DNA of 64,000 bases from Nipponacmea schrenckii (taxonomy: Eukaryota; Mollusca; Gastropoda; Lottiidae), in NCBI GenBank assembly GCA_030562195.1, contig JAUJPP010000006.1, forward strand, positions 6,448,001 to 6,512,000, read 5' to 3'. Below the pieces are notes generated by a model that saw nothing but the letters and a program-made list of their open reading frames with translations, had not been told where the DNA came from and searched no databases. The translations under genes were made by a program, and so were the position numbers. This document shows positions 39,518 to 50,708 of the stretch, piece by piece; positions within the stretch are counted from its first letter, which is position 1; every line of letters begins with the position of its first letter.

Positions 39518-39674
39518 CCATGTTTTATCATGAAGTAAATTATATACGAAGCAGTCGAAAATTATAAATATTCTAGAAGTATCCATCTAAAAACTACTAT
39601 TATGGATGGATATTTCTAGAATATTTATAATTTTCGACTGCTTCATATATAATTTACTTCATGATAAAACATGA
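39518..39674. repeat. Inverted repeat with 70-bp arms (hairpin / small MITE)
   Basis: 39518-39587 and 39605-39674 are reverse complements with only about three mismatches, separated by about 17 bp. Both arms carry ATTATAAATATTCTAGAA, TCGAAAATTATAA and TTTATCATGAAGTAAATTAT in opposite orientation. The left side is flanked by a TATATATA run. No coding content. Confidence 0.85.
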
Positions 39675-42600
39675 ATACATTTTATCGAAAAGATGTATCT
39701 AAAAATATTTAGAAATTTACGTATTTACAGTCTAGACCACTAAAAACATCAAGCATTAATATAACATTATATATCTAGTGGTAACTAAATCATTTTTGAA
39801 ACTGTATGCTCAAAAAAGTATTTGTAGGCTTTAAAAGTGGGTAAAGAAATTAGTATTACATTTGCCTTCTTTGTTGAACAACCAATAGTCTAGTACTGAA
39901 CAGTGAAAACATAAAATGTGAGTTTTGGTTTTAAAAATGACAAGATTATTATAAATAGTAGAATTTTCCTTAATTACACACAATTATTTAATTAACTGTC
40001 ATATAAATCATCTCTTTAACTGAACGTGCATCTACTTAAATTTAATTTCAGTCGCGACTAGGATGCCAATTTACATACTGACTGAGTCAGTTTAGATCCA
40101 ACAGCGTTTTATCGTAACTCTTGTACAGATTTGTATTTGTGTCTATCGAAAAGTGAGAATTGTCAAATATTTCACTCACTGGCATCAAATAAATACACAG
40201 TGGAAGCACGTGACATGCACGCGCATTTCACATCACATGACCAATAAATCACATTAATGTAAAATATGAAATAATATTTGTTAAGCAGTTTGTCTTTGTC
40301 AACATAGTATTTATATTTAAAATGGAACATTTGAAATTAAATTGATTTGATTTCTGTAGGAAGTGACGTACTGAGTTTACATTAAAGCCACGTGTTGCTA
40401 ATAGAAACGGTTCCATTTGTAAAAAAAGTAACAGTTTTATGGGTAGAATGACAAAAACCATTGAGATTTGATTCTATTAATTTACTGGCGGATATTTAGT
40501 GTCATTTATAACAACTGACTCCATATGGTTTAAGTCTAGCTAGATTAGACAAAGACAGAGATTAACGAGATTTCAAATTCCATATTAAATAAATATTAAA
40601 CAACGTAGACTAGCAGATTTCAGACGCTTGAAGTTGTAACATAGTTGTTTGGAACGTTTCTTATCAAGTGAAACAGAGCGATTTGATTAAGCAGTGAAAT
40701 GATGTGTTATTTAATCGTCATATTAGTATAGTCAACACAAGGGTTAATAAAGCGAACTGATCTGACTCTTAAAGGAACGTTTGTGTCAATATCATGTTGT
40801 CAAGAAGCCGCTTGATGTTTACACCCCGAGGAAATTAAATCCCACCATTTCTATGCCTTCATATTGAACTAATTCTAATGAATAGGAAATTCTGCAAATC
40901 ACTATTTAGATGAGTCAACTTAAGAGACCTCTAATTCCAAATTGGACAATTGGGAAATTATATGACATTTTATCTTTTTCTAACCTAAAAAGCTCAGTCA
41001 TATGCAATTGTTTTAACGAAGCATGGTCAGCGACTCGGTCTAATAAATAAATATCGCAAATCGTTAACAGTTTTCATATCTCACCCATATGTTGAAAGGT
41101 CATTCTCACCTGGAACAAATCATACAACGTAATAAAAAACTTTTCATTTCATAATCATTGTTTTGGCGTGATTTGATATTTATATTTACGGATAATCGTC
41201 TTCATCCCGCCCATACAAAGGTAATATACCAAATTTCTACTTTTAAATGTTTTAATTCTATTTCAGAATAGTTCAGAACTGGTGCTCAATCCATTTCCAA
41301 CCTTACCACATTTTTACGAAGATTCGTTTGGTATTTATTTTTGCTAAGAATACGGAAATAAACAAAACAAATCCTACTTTTCAATAAAATCAAAGACTAG
41401 GTTTTAGCATTCTAGCATTCTAGCATATACTTTCAATGACAATATTCAGTATGGGGGATAAAACTTGTAGCTTACATGTAACATTAAGAGATTGTGGAAC
41501 CATAGAAGACGGACGTTTGTGAATGCACGGTGTACTGAATCATTCACTTATTATATGCGACTGCACAAATCTGTAATATTATGTGACAAATCTTAACCAC
41601 TTTCTAAATATCAGCCAGTTAGTTTCGACCCTTGAAGTGTATTATATTTCTTCTTAGCACATGACAAACATAATACTATAGTATTCTGTTGAAAACCAGT
41701 GAAATATCCGTTTTAGTTGTTTCTCTAACTTCAGAATAGGCTGATGAAAGACATCTTAACTTCCTCTGAAACTAAGAAGTGATATAATTAGTTTGCCAAT
41801 TGAACTTGTAGTTTCACTTCACAACATGACATCCTATATTAGGCCACTTGTAAACTTCTATTAAACTCTGAATTCTAATAATTCCATTGAATCCTGTTAG
41901 TCTTTTATTAATTCCCACATCTCTCGAGAAGAGACCGAACTTCTTGACAATCTGAAGGGTGTTTGTCTCCAACCTTTCACTTACTTTGATACGAAACTAA
42001 TTAAATGACTAAAGTTTCAAATTAATTTCAAGTAATGAATTTACAAATGTTCCCAATCTTCGAAAGCTTCAACTCTTGGAGGTAACTTAACATCTTAGTG
42101 CCGGTTGTTTTAATTATAGAAAACTAACTGCACGCTTTAACTAAATATTTTTGTTTCAGAAGACTTCGAATTTAAAATATGTATTGACGGGTATTTTTAT
42201 GATCGAACAATTCCAGATAAAAAGGGATCTATGTCTTGGGGAATGTTAACATTAAGTTAATATTAGTTTTCATGAATTCTCGATTGTTGAATAAACAAAT
42301 GTTTTACAAAATAATACAGAGACAATTATTTCTTTATCACAAAACAACTGATTCCAAATAACTTTTGATAGAAAGAGATGAAAGGCTCCGAACTTGTGTC
42401 GCCCTCGGGCCACACGTTGGTTAGGAAGGTAGTTGCCTTCAACGTCACGTGTCAGTTTGAAAATCTAAGTGAAATGACCACTGGCAGCCATTTTTGAATA
42501 AACTAAACGACTATTATTGGAAGCCCTAATTATTCAATTAGTGATCTCATTGTCAGAAAGGTTTGTACCTAATGTGTGCAGAAGTAACATCAAGACAGTG

Positions 42601-44637
42601 ACGAGGGAGGATGTTTTCAAAATTTTTAAACATAAATCGATGATGATTCTTGTTCTTATTACTTACACAAAATTTCCCTTCTGAATTCAAACAATTAAAA
42701 TATCGTAAATCAAAAACAGATTCTCGAATATATCTTATACCATTTTTAGTATAAATATTGTCTATGGTCAAAATTTAACGGGTCAATACATATCGAGAAT
42801 GTAATCTGATTTTTATGTATTTACCTTATATGATATGACTTCTTGTAATATGTGTAGGATTAGTCAAATAGGTGAATAACCTTCAGTCAGGTGTATCATT
42901 CTTATATGTGCAGGATATTTATTATAAATCACATAATAACACATCATTTTAATATTTGTTCACGATATTATTTAATAATTACACGATATAATTTTACTTT
43001 GTACACAATGACATTTTTATATATAAAATATAAATTGAATATGTACACAATATCATTTCATGACATCATGTAATCATGATCATCTTTTTATTTGTTAACC
43101 AGCTTACAAAATTGAATTTGACTTTTCTTCGCGTCGCTTTTCAGACAGCACATGCTACGTTGGTTTCGCCTATAAATGAATACAAAGGTGAAATCCATGG
43201 AATATACTAATGGCCAACCTTATTTCCTTATGCGATGAAAAGTATTGAATGTTTCAGGTTGTTCTTGTACAAATCCCTCGGCAGTACTGTTTCAAATACA
43301 TTGATACAAATAATGGGCAAATGTCATCGTTTAGGTCATATTGTTGTCACAGTATGGCATTATCCTTCGTCATGAGCCCAAAGAAGGCACAGCATTGTGT
43401 TACGTGCAGATAGCTACAACACGATACAGTAAAACGAAGTTTAGTTCTTTCTCTGATCTAATTTTCTTTCTGCATCATCTGGAAGTCGTGTAGGCAAAGT
43501 AACAGTTTTTACGGATAGATAGCTACTTTATCGCTTGGTTCAATATCTAAATAATCCATTTAAAGTAAAAAGCACACGTAAAGATTCAAAATTGATAATC
43601 ATACAATAAAACGAGCCGTCAATCACAGGTGTAAAGTCTTTGATCTCGACGAAAAGGAGTAATAATAACATAACAAGTCAGTCAGTTCATATTTCTTAAT
43701 AAGTATATCATACTAAGCCTATTAACTAGTAATTGAACAATAAATTGATAGTAGTTAATACTTATTGATAATAAAATAGTACCCATATACCAAATCAGGT
43801 ACTAGTTAAATGGTGAATACTTTCTCATTAAATAGATTAATAAACTTATATTATAGAAATTATCTCGGAGTAATCGATTCATTATCATTAATATAATCTT
43901 AAGTTGGGAAACACCCACGTTAGTTCACGCTCTTCAACGATTTCTTTGTAATTTGGTGGGAAAATCAATTGAGGTCAAGAAGTAGTGTTGATTTAGAATT
44001 TATTTCATTTCAGGCACAAAGATATTTTGTGAAACCGTGTTGCTCTTTTATATATAATTTTACACAAAACAATGTGGCTATGAATCAAATTGTATTCCTC
44101 AACAGAAAGTAATCGGTCTTCCAGGGGTCTATGATGGACTGAAAGAAAGACGTGTGTCTCAGAGAAGAACCAATGGTTTCAAACATAGATTTGGATTGAC
44201 TAGTGTATAATGGTTAAGGACATCGGGCAAATATCTTAAAATTATGAAACATTAGACAAGTTTCATGGACGCTGCCTTGAAAAAAAGAGACACCCTTAAA
44301 AGTAGAGTTCAGCGAATTAAAAATTCTGAGAAACAATGATTGACAGACAGTTAAATATCAACTTTCTCTATTCGTAATTTAAATAATACAATAATAGTCT
44401 AATAATGTCGTTTTGCCACTATAAGTGATCAGTTTTGGTCAAAATGTCAGGTTTTTTTACCATCTTGTGACGGACAACATGGTCGTCATTATGACAGTTT
44501 AATGAATGAGAAAAATCTTATTGTTTAGACATCGTGGGAATTTCCTTCCAAATATCTCATCGTGATTTTACACCAAATACCAAATTAATATAGAAGTTTT
44601 AAAATTGTTTTATTGTGTAATTACAATGAAATTCAGG
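39675..44637. other. Gene-free region
   Basis: No exon recognised. It holds GAAGCACGTG at 40203-40212 overlapping CACGTGAC with an NRF1-like word at 40214-40225, a TGATTGACAG decamer at 44337-44346, a short CATTCTAG triplication near 41407, and a degenerate repeat at 42890-43070 built on ACACAATATCATTT-like words. Confidence 0.5.
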
Positions 44638-44851
44638 TATGCCTTCAAATTGCCAATATATATGCCATGTATTTGACCAATAATTGGTTTCCTCTGTGCC
44701 GCTAGGTTATTTATGTCAATATAGTTTTGAAATAAGATCATAATATGCCTTCAAATTGCCAATATATATGCCATGTATTTGACCAATAATTGGTTTCCTC
44801 TGTGCCGCTAGGTTATTTATGTCAATATAGTTTTGAAATAAGATCATAATA
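44638..44851. repeat. Exact tandem duplication, 106-bp unit
   Basis: Two head-to-tail copies (44638-44743 and 44744-44849) starting TATGCCTTCAAATTGCC and ending AAGATCATAA. I see no difference between them, so this is recent or an assembly duplication. The unit contains the palindrome CCAATAATTGG. Confidence 0.95.
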
Positions 44852-45518
44852 AGTTGGACGGTATCTACACCTATTTTAGTTTAATATTGAAATACCAGTA
44901 CATTCAGATATTTAATTCACTGTTTGAACCACCTGTTGAAATGGATTTGTCAGTACCAGATGCAAATATTAAATATTAATTTCCTTTAGACATATTACAA
45001 CGCCTCGTACAATACATTGTCACTATGCCAACATTAACTGAAAATTATTTCATATAGAAAGATCTAAATGTTATTATTTATGTAACATTAGAAGAATAGT
45101 CTCATTGGTTAAGCAGAGCGTATAATTAGCATCTTGAACACCAATTAAAATGTATTATCATAAATCTCGACTATAGGTAATTGTTACTCATAAATCAATA
45201 AATTATTTTTTCATTACAGGCTTTTATTTCAATGCATAATTTATTGATTTTCGGTTATGGAAACTTTTTTCATTGATTTTTAGAACAAATGTTGTAATGA
45301 TAATTTGGGGTGTTAATAAATCATCTTGTTCAAAGTTGATTACGGGCCAATCTTTGATTTCTTGATTTCTGTAGAATTTTGGATGTATATGAAGAATACT
45401 ACTTTTAATTTGACGTTAGGAATTATAAAATTAGTGTGAATTTGAGATAGATTACTCTTTTATAGAGAAATTTTCACATGACACTATTTAGTCCGAAACA
45501 TCTGGCTTCCAGCTTTTG
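44852..45518. other. Gene-free spacer
   Basis: AT-rich sequence between the 106-bp duplication and the large repeat element. Nothing recognised. Confidence 0.5.
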
Positions 45519-47630
45519 ATAGCTATTTTTATACGCCCACATAGAAATGTGGACGTATATTGTTGTCGCCCCTGTCCGTCGGTCCGTCGGTCCGTTGGTC
45601 CGTCGGTCCGTCGGTCCGTTGGTCCGTCTGTCAACAATTGTTTGTGGACACTGTAGAGACTACAGTTTTTATTGGAATTTCTTGAAACTTGGTATACTTG
45701 TTTATAATCACTCAAGGAAGAACCCTATCGATTTTGGTATGATTTCGAAAAAAATTCCTGGAATTCTTGGACTTTGAATTTCAAATTGTTCTGTTTGTAA
45801 ACAAAAGCTTGTGGACACTGTAGAGACTCCATTTCTTTATGAATCTTTTTGTAACTTGGTATATTTGTTTATTACCATCCAAGGAAGACCCCTATTGATT
45901 TTGATATGATTCTGAAAAAAATTCCTGGAATTCTGGAACTTGGAATTTCGAATGTACTGTTTCTCATCCGTCTGTCAACAATTGTTTGTGGACACTGTAG
46001 AGACTACAGTTTTTATTGGATCTTCTTGAAACTTGGTATACATGTTTATTACCATTCAACGAAGACCCCTATCGATTTTGGTATGATTCCGAAAAAAATT
46101 CCTGGAATTCTTGAACTTTGAATTTCAAATTCCGTCGGTCCGTCGGTCCGTCAGTCCGTTGGTCCGTCTGTCAACAATTGTTTGTGGACACTGTAGAGAC
46201 TACAGTTTTTATTGGAATTTCTTGAAACTTGGTATACTTGTTTATAATCACTCAAGGAAGAACCCTATCGATTTTGGTATGATTTCGAAAAAAATTCCTG
46301 GAATTCTTGGACTTTGAATTTCAAATTGTTCTGTTTGTAAACAAAAGCTTGTGGACACTGTAGAGACTCCATTTCTTTATGAATCTTTTTGTAACTTGGT
46401 ATATTTGTTTATTACCATCCAAGGAAGACCCCTATTGATTTTGATATGATTCTGAAAAAAATTCCTGGAATTCTGGAACTTGGAATTTCGAATGTACTGT
46501 TTCTCATCCGTCTGTCAACAATTGTTTGTGGACACTGTAGAGACTACAGTTTTTATTGGATCTTCTTGAAACTTGGTATACATGTTTATTACCATTCAAC
46601 GAAGACCCCTATCGATTTTGGTATGATTCCGAAAAAAATTCCTGGAATTCTTGAACTTTGAATTTCAAATTCCGTCGGTCCGTCGGTCCGTCAGTCCGTT
46701 GGTCCGTCTGTCAACAATTGTTTGTGGACACTGTAGAGACTACAGTTTTTATTGGAATTTCTTGAAACTTGGTATACTTGTTTATAATCACTCAAGGAAG
46801 AACCCTATCGATTTTGGTATGATTTCGAAAAAAATTCCTGGAATTCTTGGACTTTGAATTTCAAATTGTTCTGTTTGTAAACAAAAGCTTGTGGACACTG
46901 TAGAGACTCCATTTTTTTATGAATCTTTTTGTAACTTGGTATATTTGTTTATAACCATCCAAGGAAGAACCCTATTGATTTTGATATGATTCTGAAAAAA
47001 ATTCCTTGAATTCTGGGACTTGGAATTTCGAATTGTACTGTTTGTCATCCGTCTGTCAATAATTGTTTGTGGACACTGTGGAGACTACAGGTTTCATTGG
47101 ATTTTCTTGAAACTTGGTATACATGTTTATTATCATTCAATGAAGACCCCTATTGATTTTGGTATGATTCCGAAAAAAATTCCTGGAATTCTTGGATTTG
47201 AATTTCAAATTGTTCTGTTTGTAAACAAAAGCTTGTGGACACTGTAGAGACTCCATTTCTTTATGAATCTTTTTGTAACTTGGTATATTTGTTTATTACC
47301 ATCCAAGGAAGACCCCTATTGATTTTGATATGATTCTGAAAAAAATTCCTGGAATACATCCAAGGAAGACCCCTATTGATTTTGATATGATTCTGAAAAA
47401 AATTCCTGGAATTCTGGAACTTGGAATTTCGAATGTACTGTTTCTCATCCGTCTGTCAACAATTGTTTGTGGACACTGTAGAGACTACAGTTTTTATTGG
47501 ATCTTCTGAATGCAATACAATATAGTTAACTTCCAAGTTCCTTGTAAATCAGGAACCAGCTGTAATTGGACTTTTACTTTTACAATCAAAGCTATCAGTG
47601 GGCGTATGTTACCTTGCCTGGCAAGCTATC
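45519..47630. mobile_element. Transposon-like element expanded by internal higher-order tandem repeats
   Basis: The left end reads GATAGCTATTTTTATACGCCCAC and the right end, reversed, starts GATAGCTTGCC and contains ATACGCCCAC, so the termini are imperfect inverted repeats. Just inside the left end are a hairpin (CCACAT...ATGTGG) and runs of GTCCGTCG. The interior is a tandem array with a 540-bp period. No transposase is visible. A shorter relative lies at 47811-48090. Confidence 0.75.
45601..47510. repeat. 540-bp higher-order repeat of three related monomers
   Basis: Each 540-bp unit holds three diverged monomers marked by GTGGACACTGTAGAGACT at 45644, 45811 and 45988 (167, 177 and 196 bp apart). 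Units at 45601 and 46141 differ at one base I can see (45613 G versus 46153 A). The third unit (46681 on) stays nearly identical for about 240 bp and then diverges. The array continues to about 47510 with a diverged monomer, an extra partial duplication near 47299-47412 and a truncated last monomer. Frames of 68-76 codons recur because 540 is divisible by three. Confidence 0.92.
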
Positions 47631-47810
47631 TTGAATATAATATATAAAAAAGGTCTTAAAACCACGCACCTTTCGAAGTGCAATAATCTCCTAATCTTCT
47701 GGCTCAATACCAGTCGTCGACAACTTTTAAAATAGCTATCAGAGGTTTAATAAAGACAGTTTCGCTCTAGACACCCTTCTAAGAAAGGATACGATGATGA
47801 AAACATTAAA

Positions 47811-48090
47811 GTATACCCCCACATGAAAGTGGACGTATATTGTAATCGCTCCTGTCCGTCGATATTTCGATGAACAGTTTATGAGTTATTGCCCTTGAAT
47901 TAGTAAAATTGTGTCAAAATTGTGTAAGTGCAATACAAGCAATCTTTAATGGATTTTGATGAAACTTAGTGTGAGCATTGGAATTGATAACACTTTTCAG
48001 TGAATGTTTTTTTATTTATTGCCAATTTATCATTCAAATTCAATGCTGGCAGTAGGCGTATATTACCTTGCCTGATAAGCTATTTTTTTA
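47811..48090. mobile_element. Short copy of the same transposon-like family
   Basis: The start, GTATACCCCCACATGAAAGT followed by GGACGTATATTGTAATCGC and CCTGTCCGTCG, matches the left end of the 45519-47630 element. The end, GGCGTATATTACCTTGCCTG, matches its right end. The interior is about 200 bp with no tandem array, so this looks closer to the unexpanded form. Confidence 0.75.
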
Positions 48091-50681
48091 AATGGTCATT
48101 GCCTTCCTATTTTTGGATGGTACTCCGATTTTTTATTATGTGTAATTGAATATCACGTTACAATAAAATACAGATTGTAAGTTTTCACGTGCACCCTAAT
48201 GGTTATAGAAGAGAAACAACATCTATATTTTACAAAGATAATATCTTGAGATCCTCTCTGCCAGATGGTTCTTTTGGCATTGATCTTTCTCGGATTATCT
48301 GCACCCGTTGACAACTTCGTTGAATTAATGTGTAAAGATAACTTTGTCCACGTCATCGGACTATCACACACCGATAGAAATGAGAACTCTCAGACATTAT
48401 TTGATCAACCTAGCCAATGAAAAAAAAGAACCAAAGCTCTACCTGACTGTGCTAAAGAACCCCAAATACTGGAGAAATAATCAATGGAATAAAATCCTTC
48501 GAAATCGCATATCGTTCTTCAAATGAGTTTCAAAATCAATATCACCTTGACACCTTGTTAACTGAACCCTATATGACCAACTTAAACTTTGTGCTAATTA
48601 ACCTGGTCATTCAATATTTAAAGTTCAAAATCAACAGGCCTAAGCGTTTTCTACCTTTTTATCCCAATAAAAGATGGAGTTATATGCACTTGAAGATTTT
48701 AATTCACAATAGTCTTTACCCTTCGTCATATTTATGATGAATGGGATATTGTCAATATCTATCTATCGGCACGAGACTGATATATATAATGATAAACTAT
48801 GATATATATTATGATTTATGTCATTTTAAATATGAGTTGATTGATTGACACGCCAATGATCGATCTATTTTCTATCATATTGACAGCTTGTACACCTTTC
48901 TTCAGGTACGATTATTATTAATATGTAATACCAACACATTTTAACCAACGGTGACGAATGGGCAAGAAACTCAATGTTTGAAACTTTACCGATATTTATA
49001 CAAGAAATAAGCAGTGTCAAGTATGCCTTTAAAACCCTTATACATACTGGTAATGCTAGTTGGTAAGATTCATCGTATACCCAATGATCAATAGTCTTGA
49101 TGAAATATAAAGCCGGATGGTATTATCTATTCAATAAGTGATTCTTATTTAATTTATAACTTACTATGATATTTCCAAACACAAGGTTTGTTAAACAAGG
49201 GCAAATAACTATCAATTCACAAACAGCTTGCATGCAGTAGAATTAATTTTCTCAATGCGCCTCAATAGGAATTAAAAAAAAGTAGTATCTTAATGTTTTA
49301 CTCTCCATTTGTGTAATTTTCTCTTGTTAAACACCGTGTAGAACATTTGCTTTTATTGTCACGTAAATCCCACCTAACAATTATTTCATCTCGGCACGCT
49401 CTTGGTGCTAGGAACAAAACTACAGTGACACATCGATATCAATAAGAAATATTACCACCTTAGGTGTTCCCAGTCCACCATTTGCGATTGGGATTAGACA
49501 AATCCAGTAGTTCCCCCTAAAAATAAAAAAAAAACAATAGACCACGACACCCAATTATATTTTTGGGGCTTCTTAAATAGAGACTCTAAACATAAAACTA
49601 GACAAATAAAGAACGACAGTTCAGAACCTTAAAAAAGAACAACCGTAAAGAACCTTTAAAAAAGATCAGATCCATGGCTCAATCGTATTTCCCTGCAGAA
49701 ATTAGAACACTAGGCATCCATAGAACGTGTGGGCGCTCCTTGCTTGGATAGCCACTTTGAATATAACCCACAACTATCACATAAATAGAAATCAGAATTT
49801 CTTCTTTGGGTTTCCATACAAATAAATGCGATAAGAGTCTTCTATTTTTATTCAACTATCAATAATGACTGTTTACCTTGCCTCAGTATGGTTAGGGCCA
49901 TTTAACGGTCGGACGAGCATGTTCGCGTGCATTGTCCAACTAATATTAAATTATATTGACATGAACCATAACGTTCACATTTTGTCTGATAGGACCGATA
50001 TACCAACTTTCATAACACACAATCTTCTCTACGCACAAAAAAAAACATTGTCAAAGGGTGCGTTTATTCTTTGAATCTTATCTGTTGTGTATCGTGTGTA
50101 TTTTTGCAGGAAGATGTGATAGGATAGGTTATCTGCTTTTATCTAGATTTTATCTCAACGCTTGAGTTTACATTAATAATACAACTGTTAATTGCTGTTT
50201 TGTATCACGTTCAATAAAAACACTAATGAAATTAATAATGGATCGAATTGTGTTGTAATTGATATTCTAAAAGGAAATGATATGTAACGTTACACTTGTT
50301 CAATTTGAAAACATTAAATAAAAACTCTTTAACCGATGAGGCGAGAATGTTGTGTTACTTTGTGTGAATTGAAGTTGAATAAAGAAGTTTTGATGTTACA
50401 TAATGTAAGGTGTGAAAACATAATTTGTTGTCGAACTGTTCCCCATTAACAAAATTTTATTAGATTTTATCTTGTCTTCCTTTTTATCTATACTTCTTTA
50501 AATATGATTTGAAATATTAAATGATAATCAACTATCTAAAAGCTATTGGTATCTAACATGTTTTACATTTTAACTTGGAGAAGGTGAAAGTATTCTGAAC
50601 AAAACAATTGCATTATAACATACCCATTATGTTTAAATAACAAATTAATTTAAAAATGAGACATCTATTATGTTGTTTTGC

Positions 50682-50708
50682 AAAAAAAAAAAAAAAAAAA
50701 AAAAAAAA
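50682..50708. repeat. Homopolymer A27
   Basis: 27 consecutive A residues followed by TTATGATACTGG. No retroposed gene or SINE head is recognisable upstream. Confidence 0.95.

Noticed and set aside
45547..47247. Repeated frames with the motif FLKLGI...PIDFGMIPKKIP
   Set aside because: They recur because the 540-bp unit is divisible by three; each is broken by stops and resembles no protein family known to me. A decayed coding origin cannot be excluded.
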